From the NCBI GenBank assembly GCA_031254535.1, contig JAIRUG010000107.1:1-8763 (forward strand): a stretch of 8,763 bases of DNA, given 5' to 3'. Position numbers and translations under genes: made by a program. This DNA is from Rickettsia sp. Its GTDB lineage: Bacteria; Pseudomonadota; Alphaproteobacteria; Rickettsiales; Rickettsiaceae. Positions 1-7,265 of the stretch are shown piece after piece (within the stretch, counting starts at the first letter, position 1; every line of letters starts with the position of its first letter). The notes beneath the pieces are model-generated. The model was given only the letters and a program-made list of their open reading frames with translations. It was not told the DNA's origin and did not search any database.

Positions 1-125
1 AATTGCAATCTTTTAAAAATATCAGAGTTGATGATTTTTTTTGTAATTTTTTAGACAAAAGATTTTGTTTCTTTTTTTTGAAATTAGAGCAAATTTTTAT
101 CTTTCAACGGTCCCATTAAAGAGAA

Positions 126-698
126 ATGTTTACAGAACCTAATAGAAGTTCCAATAGGAAGTTTGCCTTAGCCTTAGTTAGTTTAGCACTCAGTATGGTT
201 TTTTTAAGCTTTGCATCGATAGCAATTTACAATTTATTTTGTAAAGTCACTGGCTATGGCGGAACCACTGCAAGACAAGAACTTAATATATATTCTCCTA
301 AAAAGGGAACTAGAGTGATAACTCTAGAGTTCGATTCTAATGTTGATAGCAATTTACCTTGGCGATTTATTCCTAAACAAAGAAGGACTACCGTCATCCC
401 AGGACAAAATACACTAATTTTTTACGAATCTGAAAATCTAAGTAACGATGATATAATAGGAACTTCTGTTTATAATGTTACACCTAATAAAGCTGGTAAG
501 TATTTTGTTAAAATACATTGTTTTTGTTTTGAAGAACAGCTATTAAAAGTAGGAGAAAAAATGTTAATGCCAGTAACATTTTTTATAGATTCTGATTTTG
601 AGGAAGATAAAGAAATGAATGATGTTGATATAATAACCCTATCTTATAGCTTTTATAAGGTCAAAGTTGTTGAAAAAGATCTAATGAAATTCAAATAA
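126..698 (+). CDS. ctaG: Cytochrome c oxidase assembly protein Cox11/CtaG (copper chaperone)
   Basis: The 190-aa protein delivers copper to the CuB site of cytochrome c oxidase subunit I, acting as a membrane-anchored periplasmic protein. One hydrophobic segment lies at about residues 13-36, giving an N-in/C-out topology. It is followed by the family signature [14 protein letters not shown] (C39), a beta-rich domain beginning near LPWRFIPKQ (77-85), and the copper-binding CFCF motif (C132, C134) in an HCFCFEEQ context. All three conserved cysteines are present and the length is normal for the family. The usual FxxDP element after MPVTFF reads FIDSDF, so the proline is replaced by serine, a mild deviation. 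The ATG at 126 follows a weak purine-rich AAGAGAA. In Rickettsia this gene usually sits with other cytochrome oxidase genes; none is visible in the 125 bp upstream. The gene is followed at once by repeats, so it probably ends its transcription unit. Symbol coxW is also used. Confidence 0.93.
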   Translation: MFTEPNRSSNRKFALALVSLALSMVFLSFASIAIYNLFCKVTGYGGTTARQELNIYSPKKGTRVITLEFDSNVDSNLPWRFIPKQRRTTVIPGQNTLIFYESENLSNDDIIGTSVYNVTPNKAGKYFVKIHCFCFEEQLLKVGEKMLMPVTFFIDSDFEEDKEMNDVDIITLSYSFYKVKVVEKDLMKFK

Positions 699-731
699 TA
701 ATTTAAAAAAGTAGAAATTTAGTGTATATTT

Positions 732-901
732 CTAGGAGGCTGCCTGCGATAACTAATTAATTATATTTTGAGCTATTTTTAGGCGAGAATAAATATGATT
801 TTTGAAGGAATAGTGTACCTATATTCAAAAAAATCATGTTTATTCGCAGCCAAAAAGAGTCAAATATAGAATTACTTTAGTTATTGCAGGCAGCCTCCTA
901 G
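732..901. repeat. 170-bp full-length hairpin element (MITE-like) with perfect 16-bp terminal inverted repeats
   Basis: The ends CTAGGAGGCTGCCTGC (732-747) and GCAGGCAGCCTCCTAG (886-901) are exact reverse complements. Complementarity continues with a few mismatches to the centre: the arm around GATAACTAA pairs with TTAGTTATTG, and AATAAATATGATTTTT pairs with AAAAATCATGTTTATT. The central loop is near GTGTACC at about 813-819. The whole element can fold into one long stem. It has no coding capacity. If the flanking TA is taken as a duplicated target (C-TA-GGAGG...CCTCC-TA-G), the structure fits a non-autonomous element moved by an IS630/Tc1-mariner type transposase; this is inference. CTAG at both ends could instead be a 4-bp target duplication. 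Confidence 0.85.
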
Positions 902-978
902 GTTCTGTGAACAAAATTAATAAGATGTATGCTCCGCTTAAACGCTGTTAGCGAGCAGTAGTGAAAGTGTTTATAAAT

Positions 979-1073
979 CGTCATTGCGAGACCACATAGT
1001 GGTCGAAGCAATCCAAATTTATTCTGATTTTTGGATTGCATCAATGCTACAAAGTGGCTCCTCGCTAATAGCG
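979..1073. repeat. Rickettsial palindromic element, core of the nested palindrome
   Basis: The left half starts CGTCATTGCGAG, continues through a small hairpin GACCAC-ATA-GTGGTC (990-1004), and reaches GAAGCAATCCAAA. The right half reads TTGGATTGCATC...GCTACAAAGTGGCTCCTCGCTAAT. The same left and right halves recur at 7143-7346, so this is a dispersed family. Repeats with the CGTCATTGCGAG...GAAGCAATCC consensus are common between and sometimes inside Rickettsia genes. I do not assign a numbered RPE class because that needs alignment to the reference families. Confidence 0.75.
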
Positions 1074-1077
1074 GCTG

Positions 1078-1108
1078 CTAGGAGACTGTCGGAGATAACT
1101 AATTAATT
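1078..1108. repeat. Second copy of the hairpin element's left end
   Basis: These 31 bp match 732-762 at 27 positions, both beginning CTAGGAG and ending GATAACTAATTAATT. The four differences fall in the CTG(C/T)C(T/G)G(C/A) stretch. The copy is in direct orientation and lacks the rest of the 170-bp element. It is either a related element's terminus or a remnant. Its last bases form part of the right outer arm of the 905-1118 palindrome, so the two repeat systems are interleaved. Confidence 0.7.
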
Positions 1109-1162
1109 TTGTTCACAGACCTACTTTCAATAGATGATTTTAATAAAAAAGTTAATTATTTT

Positions 1163-1954
1163 ATGACCATAACAATTCATACACCAGAAGACTTTAAGAA
1201 AATTCATATTGCAGGTAAACTTGCGGCAGAAACCTTAGATTTCATTACTAATTACGTAAAACCAGGAGTAAGTACCATCTATTTAAATGATCTTTGCCAT
1301 AACTTTATTGTATCCAATAATGCAATCCCTGCACCTTTGAACTATAATGGCTTTCCAAAATCAATTTGTACTTCTGTTAACCATGTAGTATGTCATGGTA
1401 TTCCAAATGATAAACTCCTTAAAAATGGTGATATAATAAACATTGATGTTACCGTAATTGTCGATGGATGGTACGGTGACACTAGTAGAATGTATTACGT
1501 TGGTGATGTCGGAATTAAAGCAAAACGCTTAGTGCAAGTTACTTACGATGCTATGATGATAGGAATTGAATTAGTGAAACCAGGAGTACATTTAGGAACT
1601 ATCGGAAATGCTATACAAACTCATGTTGAGAAGCATAATTATTCAGTTGTTAGAAATTATACTGGTCACGGGATAGGTCGTATATTCCATACAGAACCAA
1701 CTATTCTACATTACGGTAAAGCTGGTATTGGCTTGGTATTGGAGGAAGGTATGTTTTTTACTATTGAACCAATGGTAAATGTTGGACATCACTCCACCCA
1801 TCTAAGTAAATTAGACGGTTGGACAGTCACAACAAGTGATAAATCATTATCAGCACAATTTGAGCATAGTCTAGGTGTAACCAAAGATGGTTTTGACATT
1901 TTTACTTTGTCACCAAAACACTTGACATATCCACCTTATAAAACAGATTTATGA
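1163..1954 (+). CDS. map: Methionine aminopeptidase, type I
   Basis: The 263-aa cytosolic metalloprotease removes the initiator methionine from nascent proteins after deformylation. The pita-bread fold ligands are all in place: H78 (CHGIPN), D95 (NIDVTV), D106 (YGDTSRMY), H169 (YTGHGIGR), E202 (FTIEPM) and E234 (QFEHS). Spacing follows E. coli MAP closely. There is no N-terminal zinc-finger extension, which makes it type I. I chose the ATG at 1163 because the protein then begins MTITIHTPEDF, as in rickettsial MAPs. The frame stays open upstream to a TTG at 1109, but those 18 codons derive partly from the repeat arm and look unlike MAP. It is first in an operon with radC, the glycosyltransferase and the DUF721 gene. 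A clear Shine-Dalgarno is not visible before the ATG. Confidence 0.96.
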   Translation: MTITIHTPEDFKKIHIAGKLAAETLDFITNYVKPGVSTIYLNDLCHNFIVSNNAIPAPLNYNGFPKSICTSVNHVVCHGIPNDKLLKNGDIINIDVTVIVDGWYGDTSRMYYVGDVGIKAKRLVQVTYDAMMIGIELVKPGVHLGTIGNAIQTHVEKHNYSVVRNYTGHGIGRIFHTEPTILHYGKAGIGLVLEEGMFFTIEPMVNVGHHSTHLSKLDGWTVTTSDKSLSAQFEHSLGVTKDGFDIFTLSPKHLTYPPYKTDL

Positions 1955-1963
1955 TAGAACAAT

Positions 1964-2644
1964 ATGAAAGATGAAGCTCCTCATTATATTGGACATAGAC
2001 AACGTCTAAGGCAACGTATTATTGTGTCTGCAGAAAATCTTGCAGATTATGAACTACTTGAAATGATATTATTTTCTGTAATACCTAGAAAAGATGTAAA
2101 ACCATTAGCGAAGGAATTACTAACACGATTTGGTAGTCTCGCTGATTTAATAAATACAGATAAAGAAAAATTGCTTAATGTTAAAGGAACTAATGATAAT
2201 TTATACGTAAATTTTGTTATTATGCGTGAACTAACTAACAGGATGCTAAAACAAAAAGTAATAAATCAGAATGTCATTAGTTCTTGGAGTATTCTAATAG
2301 ACTATCTAAAAGCAACGATGGGTAATATGAAAACAGAACAGTTTCGTATCTTATTTCTAAACAAAAAAAATGTCCTGATTGCTGATGAAGTTTTAAGCCA
2401 AGGCACTATAGATCAGGCAACAATCTATCCAAGAGAAATAATTAAAAGAGCTTTATTTAATGAAGCTGGGGCAATTATACTGGTGCATAATCACCCAAGT
2501 GGTGTTAGTAAACCTTCAAATACCGATATTAAACTAACACGCAAAATAGTAGAAACTTGTGCTAATGTGAATATATCTGTCCATGATCACGTAATTATTG
2601 CAGCTAATGAATATTTTAGTTTTAAATCTAATATGTTGTTATGA
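1964..2644 (+). CDS. radC: RadC family JAMM-domain protein
   Basis: The 226-aa protein has the usual RadC layout. A short N-terminal segment contains GHRQRLRQR (residues 10-18). A helix-hairpin-helix-like region lies around FGSLADLINTDKEKLLNVKG (56-75). The C-terminal MPN/JAMM metal-binding domain contains VLSQGTIDQATIYPREI, then HNHPSG with H175 and H177, and D188. This is the HxH...D zinc ligand set of the family. RadC was once assigned to DNA repair, but its biochemical role is unsettled. The ATG is 9 bp after the map stop codon, and the last codons overlap the next start in an ATGA, so it is translated from the map operon. Length is normal and the motifs are intact, so it is probably functional despite the small genome expected of this lineage. 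Confidence 0.93.
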   Translation: MKDEAPHYIGHRQRLRQRIIVSAENLADYELLEMILFSVIPRKDVKPLAKELLTRFGSLADLINTDKEKLLNVKGTNDNLYVNFVIMRELTNRMLKQKVINQNVISSWSILIDYLKATMGNMKTEQFRILFLNKKNVLIADEVLSQGTIDQATIYPREIIKRALFNEAGAIILVHNHPSGVSKPSNTDIKLTRKIVETCANVNISVHDHVIIAANEYFSFKSNMLL

Positions 2645-3660
2645 GTGATTTTATTAATTATAGTTTTTTATTTTTGTTATCTTTTGTAGTAACAAGCTTT
2701 CTTACTTGGCTGTTGATTTCCAGTCTTCCATCTTTTGGAGTGGTGGATATACCAGATCCACGTAGAGTACATAGTAAAATTACACCAAGAGGGGGCGGGC
2801 TTGCTATAGTTATCACGGTAATAATTGGTCTTGTCGCCTATGAATGTTTTGCAACAAAAACACTAATAAATTCGATTAAATTTATACCTTTATTGTTGGT
2901 CATTTCTACAATTTCATTTTTAGATGATCTTATTTCTATGCCTGTATTTATAAGGCTAATTTCTCACATAACTTGTTCTGCAATAAGTATTTTTTTATTT
3001 TTATCTCCAGCATTATTGTTTCATCATGAATTGCCGTTATATATTGATTTTATGTTATCGACAATATACTTAACTACCTTTTTAAATATTTATAATTTTC
3101 TTGATGGGATAGATGGTATTAGTGGTGCTGAATCTATTCATTTATCCATCACTATATTGATACTTTGTTATTTAAAGTCTAACATAATAATAAATATAAA
3201 TTTTATAATTGTACTTAACATCATTATATTAGCATGTTCTATAAGTTTTTTGATATTTAACTGGCATCCTGCCAGAATCTTTCTAGGTGACGTAGGTAGT
3301 ATAAGCTTAGGGTTTTTATTAGGTTTATGTTTACTACTTATGTCAGCTTCTAGTGTTCATTTGTTTATTGCTTCATCTATTGCTAGCTTATATTACATGA
3401 CCGATGGAGGATTAACCATATTAATTAGACTCTTTAACAAGGAAAAGATTTGGCAACCTCATTTAAAGCATTTCTTTCAAAAAGCAGTCAGAAATGGTAA
3501 AAGTCATAAGGAAGTAGTTAGTAAAATTATAATATGCAATATAGTACTTATGATATTATCAATCAGTTCTCTGTATTTTCCTTTAATATCAATTATTTTT
3601 GCTATATTAGTAGTAATGGTTACAATCATTAATTTTGCCCATGAAACCACTCAAACATGA
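2641..3660 (+). CDS. WecA/WbpL-type polyprenyl-phosphate sugar-1-phosphate transferase
   Basis: The 339-aa protein spans the inner membrane about ten times. It belongs to the family that moves a HexNAc-1-phosphate from a UDP-sugar to undecaprenyl phosphate, the first step of O-antigen or other envelope glycan synthesis. Family motifs appear in order: PDPRRVHSKITPRGGG (38-53), FLDD (D95, D96), the catalytic-loop NFLDGIDG (152-159), FLGDVGS (214-220), and a degenerate C-terminal HLKHFFQKA (274-282) where the family has HxHHxxxR-like residues. It lacks the signature of MraY acting on UDP-MurNAc-pentapeptide. It overlaps radC by 4 bp (ATGA) and the next gene by 20 bp. Which sugar is used (GlcNAc, QuiNAc or FucNAc) cannot be read from the sequence. 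Rickettsial annotations often use rfe or wecA; I leave the symbol open. Confidence 0.88.
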   Translation: MSDFINYSFLFLLSFVVTSFLTWLLISSLPSFGVVDIPDPRRVHSKITPRGGGLAIVITVIIGLVAYECFATKTLINSIKFIPLLLVISTISFLDDLISMPVFIRLISHITCSAISIFLFLSPALLFHHELPLYIDFMLSTIYLTTFLNIYNFLDGIDGISGAESIHLSITILILCYLKSNIIININFIIVLNIIILACSISFLIFNWHPARIFLGDVGSISLGFLLGLCLLLMSASSVHLFIASSIASLYYMTDGGLTILIRLFNKEKIWQPHLKHFFQKAVRNGKSHKEVVSKIIICNIVLMILSISSLYFPLISIIFAILVVMVTIINFAHETTQT

Positions 3661-3952
3661 CATCAATATAATTATTAGACGAATTTTTGGCAAGCAGCAC
3701 CCATTGCTTGCAGAAATTATGATTAATTGGAGCAAGATTGTTGGACCAAAATTTAGTAGCAAAACTATCCCTCTAAAAATAGCTAAAGTTAAAGAGAAAG
3801 GACAGTTAATAAATATTTTACATGTACAAGCAGAAAATTCGAGCATTGCTTTAGAAATATCATACTATCAACAGATAGTCATTGAGCGTATTTCGGTTTA
3901 TCTAGGTTTTAAGGCTGTCCATAGCATAAAAACTACAATATATATACCGTGA
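3641..3952 (+). CDS. Small DUF721/DciA-like protein
   Basis: The 103-aa protein resembles the DUF721 family. Helical N-terminal residues 1-30 lead into W30-SKIVGPKF, which matches the family's 'W...IVG' core. A beta-alpha-beta stretch with ILHVQAENSSIALEISYYQQ (59-78) follows, and the protein ends YIP. DUF721 includes DciA, which helps load the replicative helicase DnaB in bacteria lacking DnaC, so a role in replication initiation is plausible but inferred by family only. The ATG at 3641 gives MKPLKHDIN. A TTG two codons upstream (3635) is an alternative I consider less likely. The gene starts inside the glycosyltransferase gene, overlapping its last 20 bp in another frame, which implies translational coupling. 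Confidence 0.72.
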   Translation: MKPLKHDINIIIRRIFGKQHPLLAEIMINWSKIVGPKFSSKTIPLKIAKVKEKGQLINILHVQAENSSIALEISYYQQIVIERISVYLGFKAVHSIKTTIYIP

Positions 3953-3977
3953 GGAAAAATTAGTTATAATTTTTCCT
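3952..3977. terminator. Putative bidirectional terminator between convergent genes
   Basis: AGGAAAAAT (3952-3960) and ATTTTTCCT (3969-3977) form a perfect 9-bp stem around an 8-base loop. It lies exactly where the plus-strand operon and the minus-strand oxidoreductase gene converge, overlapping the last base of one and the stop codon of the other. The stem has only two G-C pairs and there is no separate U-tract beyond it, so termination would be weak. Location is the main support. Confidence 0.45.
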
Positions 3978-6900
3978 GTAGGGAATTTTGTTCCAAACGA
4001 CTTTTAAGCCCTGTGAAATCGACTATTTTTGCATCTTGTTCCTGGCAAGCACAAATAAAAATATATCTATTTTTGTCTGTAACTTTTTGAATACATTGTC
4101 CACAAATACCTTTCATCATACATTGCATAGGGGAATTAATGCTTACTATTAGTTGGGTTTTTTTATCAAAAAAATCATCTTTTATATCTCTTATAGCTTG
4201 CAGCATTTCTGACACGCCGGCGGCTATTATCCTATCTATAGTAAAATCTTTCCAAAGAAAACAGTACCCCATTATAGCATACAGCAAATCACCCTTAACG
4301 CTAATATCTTGCGACCGATTTTTTGATAAAATCCCCTCCTCACAACACCAAACTACTATATCAGCTGATTCTTCAATTCTCTCTTGATAAAATCTATCTT
4401 GTAAATTTTTATAACCCGCAAAATATATAATTTTACAATTATTATTTTTAAGAGCCTCAGCTATTGAACATAAAACCGCATTTCCAACCCCTCCACCAAC
4501 CAGAACTATATTGCTGTCTTTTAATATCTCAGTTGGCTTACCATTAGGTCCCATTAAGGCTACTAGCTCACCCCGCAACAAATACCTACATAATTTACTC
4601 GATTTACCACTTTGCCAAACTATTAAATGAATTAACCCCTTTTCCGAATCAACATAAGCTCCAGCAAGAGCCAGAGGTTCAATAATTTTTGAAATATCAC
4701 TAGAATAATTTTGCAAACGGAAAAACTGCCCTGGTTGGAAATTTTGTGCAGCAAGAGGAGAATGTATTACAATCTCTACTATATTATCAGATAGAATATT
4801 AACTTCTTCAATACGACTCATTAATAGATAATCTAGTTTAGCAAAGAAATCTACATAACTACCAGGAAAATTTGGGCTATTTTTGATAAGTTTTTTTCCG
4901 ATATTTTTGTACCCTTCTTTACTACTTGCTATGGCTTTAACCACACTTCCAGAATATAAAGGATTACAATCACCAAAATATGTTATATTGTCTTCTAAAT
5001 AATTATTTACTTCATCTTTATCGGTACCTATTGCCATAAGTACAGTCCGTGCCTTAAATTTCTTTCTTACACCTAAATTATCAAATTCTATCGATTGAGC
5101 ATAGTTGTACTGATCAACATCAATACCCAAGGGTACCATATTTTCAACAAATTTTACACCAGCACCCATAACATACATCACTTCCTCAGGATTTAACTTA
5201 TAGGCAGGAGAATCTTTTAATCTCCCTCTATAATAAATTGTTACTCCGCCTAATTCATCTAGGATTTGTTTGATAGCTTGTTCATTTTGTGCTTGCTTAA
5301 ATAACCTTGCATGCAAGATAAATTCTTCGGCTATTAATCTATCCTCATTTGTCCAATGTTGTTCTGCATGCTTTTTGCCATTTTTCTCAACTGACAACTG
5401 ATAGCTCTTTAGAAATTTTTCTATTTGTAACTTATAATAATTTAAGCTTTCAGTTGCTGCATCAATAGCGGTCAACCCACCACCAATAATAATAACAGGC
5501 ATCCTGATAAGCAAATTAGTAATAGATTGCTCTAAAAAAGCTCCTCCTGATTGTAAAGTCATTAGAAAATCGGAGGCTGTTCTAACACCTTTTGTAAGAA
5601 AATTTCTCATTTCAACGACTTTGGGCTTACCAGCCCCAACACATAAAGCAACATGGTCAAATCCTAAATGAAATACCTGCTCCATAGTTATATTACTATC
5701 TAAACTTACACCACCAAAAAGTTTAAACCTACTATTTCTTTGTAGTATTAGACGTAATATCGTTAAATTATTTTTATCCCATCTTGGGGTAATACCATAT
5801 TCGGCTACCCCACCAAAACCTTCAGGTATTTTCTCTGGTAAGTTCTTTTTATAATCAACCCAATATTTAATAGGTTTATTAATATCAAAAGGTAATGGGG
5901 TAATTTTTAAACCATCTATAGCTACTACATCATGTCCGTCTCGTAATAAATAATGACTTAAACTAAAGCCAGCTGGTCCTTGACCAACTACTAAAACCTT
6001 ATAATTAGTTGGAAGATTTGGTAAAGGGGCAAAAATGTTAAGCGGATTCCAATTAGTAAGTAGTAAATATATTTCCACCCCATAAGGTAGAAGCAGAGTA
6101 GTATCTAGAATATTGGACTCAACAAGAGGAATATCTACTGGTTGTTGCTTTTGATAAATGCAAACATTAGAACAATCATTACAAATTCTATGACCAGTAG
6201 CAGCTACCATGGGATTATCAATGACAATAATAGCAAGGGCAGCTAAGTTAAATCCCTTTGATTTTACATAATTCATCTCAGAGATTTTCTGCTTCAGCGG
6301 ACATCCTAATTTTTGTGGTACAGCTGATAATAATCCTTTAGAACATGAGTCTTTTTCCTGTTTATGACAATAGATACAATAACGAGTGTTGTTCAAAACT
6401 GTATCCAGATTAAATAAAGGCTCAAAATAATCAAATCCTACTCTTGCATGATTTCTATATTTTGCTACCTTATCAGGATCTATTAGATTATCTTTATCTA
6501 TTTTTTTTGGTAGAGAAAATAGTTGGCTTTCAACGTTATTGTGCACCATGAAAGCCGCATATTTTGCCGCTATATCTAACTCAAAAGCATATTTTTTTTC
6601 ATCTAATTGCCATGCTACTATTTGACGAACAAATTTATTCGTAAAATCATTTTTATCATTCCCGCAAGGGTAACACCCTACTTTCAAGAGTTTTTCTAGA
6701 GAACTTGATACACTAACAAAATCAATCTCTTGTAATCTCTCATAAGGATATTTTTTTACTGCAACACGTTGAACAAACTTTCTCTTACATTCATAAATTA
6801 TGTCAAACTCTTTATGGCTAAGTCTTATATTTGCTATTTCTTGCTCGATACCAAATAATTCAGCTAGAAAATCATCAAAAATAGGTGAAATTTCTAATAA

Positions 6901-7086
6901 AAAATCTGAGTAATATTTCTGATCAACTTGCTCGGGATTAGTTCTTAATAATAAAATACTTTGATAGAGAGAATAGCTATGGCTACGCAAGAAATTTAAA
7001 AAAATTTTATCTAATTTTCTTAGACCTTGTAAATTGTTTAAATCAACAAAGTCTAAACCGAAATTTAAACCAAGGGCAAGTGTCAT
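3964..7086 (-). CDS. Fused GltD/NfnB-like and PyrK/NfnA-like iron-sulfur flavoprotein oxidoreductase
   Basis: The 1040-aa soluble protein carries two redox modules. Residues 1-230 are a helical region I do not recognise. Cysteines follow at C237, C240, C248 and C262, then C302-x2-C305-x3-C309 in GHRICNDCSNVC, resembling the N-terminal [4Fe-4S] part of glutamate synthase small subunit, NfnB and dihydropyrimidine dehydrogenase. An FAD Rossmann motif VVGQGPAG lies at 367-373, an NAD(P) motif IIGGGLTAID at 533-542, and a second FAD 'GD' box YFGDCNP near 703-709. Residues about 755-1020 form a ferredoxin-reductase-like module: PGQFFRL (785-791), nucleotide site VLVGGGVGNA (861-870), and a PyrK-type [2Fe-2S] site C989-x5-C995-x2-C998 with C1012 or C1014. 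It probably transfers electrons between NAD(P)H and an iron-sulfur or other acceptor. No GltB large subunit or other partner is nearby, so a glutamate synthase label would be unsafe. It is transcribed alone. Confidence 0.85.
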   Translation of the reverse strand: MTLALGLNFGLDFVDLNNLQGLRKLDKIFLNFLRSHSYSLYQSILLLRTNPEQVDQKYYSDFLLEISPIFDDFLAELFGIEQEIANIRLSHKEFDIIYECKRKFVQRVAVKKYPYERLQEIDFVSVSSSLEKLLKVGCYPCGNDKNDFTNKFVRQIVAWQLDEKKYAFELDIAAKYAAFMVHNNVESQLFSLPKKIDKDNLIDPDKVAKYRNHARVGFDYFEPLFNLDTVLNNTRYCIYCHKQEKDSCSKGLLSAVPQKLGCPLKQKISEMNYVKSKGFNLAALAIIVIDNPMVAATGHRICNDCSNVCIYQKQQPVDIPLVESNILDTTLLLPYGVEIYLLLTNWNPLNIFAPLPNLPTNYKVLVVGQGPAGFSLSHYLLRDGHDVVAIDGLKITPLPFDINKPIKYWVDYKKNLPEKIPEGFGGVAEYGITPRWDKNNLTILRLILQRNSRFKLFGGVSLDSNITMEQVFHLGFDHVALCVGAGKPKVVEMRNFLTKGVRTASDFLMTLQSGGAFLEQSITNLLIRMPVIIIGGGLTAIDAATESLNYYKLQIEKFLKSYQLSVEKNGKKHAEQHWTNEDRLIAEEFILHARLFKQAQNEQAIKQILDELGGVTIYYRGRLKDSPAYKLNPEEVMYVMGAGVKFVENMVPLGIDVDQYNYAQSIEFDNLGVRKKFKARTVLMAIGTDKDEVNNYLEDNITYFGDCNPLYSGSVVKAIASSKEGYKNIGKKLIKNSPNFPGSYVDFFAKLDYLLMSRIEEVNILSDNIVEIVIHSPLAAQNFQPGQFFRLQNYSSDISKIIEPLALAGAYVDSEKGLIHLIVWQSGKSSKLCRYLLRGELVALMGPNGKPTEILKDSNIVLVGGGVGNAVLCSIAEALKNNNCKIIYFAGYKNLQDRFYQERIEESADIVVWCCEEGILSKNRSQDISVKGDLLYAIMGYCFLWKDFTIDRIIAAGVSEMLQAIRDIKDDFFDKKTQLIVSINSPMQCMMKGICGQCIQKVTDKNRYIFICACQEQDAKIVDFTGLKSRLEQNSLQEKL

Positions 7087-7142
7087 ACCGTAATTTTAAT
7101 TATGGTTTTGTAGGTTCATATATAACGCGAGTTGCCAATTAA

Positions 7143-7244
7143 AACGTCATAGCTCAGAGCCGTTGGAAACAGCGATGTGGCAATCCATGAAGCTTATCAT
7201 ATGGATGCTTTGTCGCCACTAAAGTGCCTCCTCGCAATGACGTT
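7143..7244. repeat. Rickettsial palindromic element, tandem copy 1
   Basis: The ends AACGTCAT (7143-7150) and ATGACGTT (7237-7244) are inverted. Inside, GTGGC (7177-7181) pairs with GCCAC (7215-7219) and ATCCAT (7183-7188) with ATGGAT (7201-7206). The right half, GGATGCTTTGTCGCCACTAAAGT then CCTCCTCGCAATGACG, aligns directly with the right half of copy 2 and with 1031-1070. The left half is more degraded than in the other copies. It lies upstream of the oxidoreductase gene's start, in its likely leader or promoter region. Confidence 0.72.
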
Positions 7245-7265
7245 AACGTGTCATTGCGAGGAGGC
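7226..7265. repeat. 16-bp perfect stem at the junction of the tandem palindromic elements
   Basis: GCCTCCTCGCAATGAC (7226-7241) and GTCATTGCGAGGAGGC (7250-7265) are exact reverse complements around an 8-base loop, GTTAACGT. This is a GC-rich, very stable hairpin in an AT-rich genome. It arises because the right end of copy 1 and the left end of copy 2 are inverted relative to each other. It could stop or pause transcription coming from the mobile-element region toward the oxidoreductase gene; no U-tract follows, so that role is only a possibility. Confidence 0.75.

Larger units (their letters stand above)
905..1118. repeat. 214-bp nested palindromic repeat
   Basis: Three concentric inverted repeats share one centre. 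The outer arms CTGTGAACAAAATTAAT (905-921) and ATTAATTTTGTTCACAG (1102-1118) are exact over 17 bp. The middle arms at 943-958 and 1058-1073 match at 14 of 16 positions. The inner arms GCAATCCAAA (1008-1017) and TTTGGATTGC (1030-1039) are exact. The element begins four bases after the 170-bp hairpin ends and stops 45 bp before the map start codon. The nesting suggests successive insertion of palindromic elements or a single long composite. No ORF of significance lies inside. Confidence 0.75.

Noticed and set aside
3..119. Open frame of 38 codons running from the window edge to a TAA at 117-119, possibly the tail of an upstream gene.
   Set aside because: The translation is phenylalanine-rich low-complexity sequence arising from T-runs and matches no family I recognise. 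It could be the end of a neighbouring cytochrome oxidase locus gene, but nothing supports that.
1109..1162. Extended start for methionine aminopeptidase at TTG 1109.
   Set aside because: The added residues overlap a repeat arm, and the ATG at 1163 gives the family's normal N-terminus.
3607..3846. Minus-strand ORF of 79 codons.
   Set aside because: It lies antisense to the 3' end of the glycosyltransferase gene and the DUF721 gene, both of which have real family motifs.
4139..4387. Plus-strand ORF of 82 codons.
   Set aside because: Shadow of the 3' region of the large oxidoreductase gene, antisense to its PyrK-like module.
3964..7086. Annotation as glutamate synthase small subunit.
   Set aside because: Only the central part resembles GltD. 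The C-terminal PyrK-like module, the extra N-terminal region and the lack of a neighbouring gltB make that name misleading.
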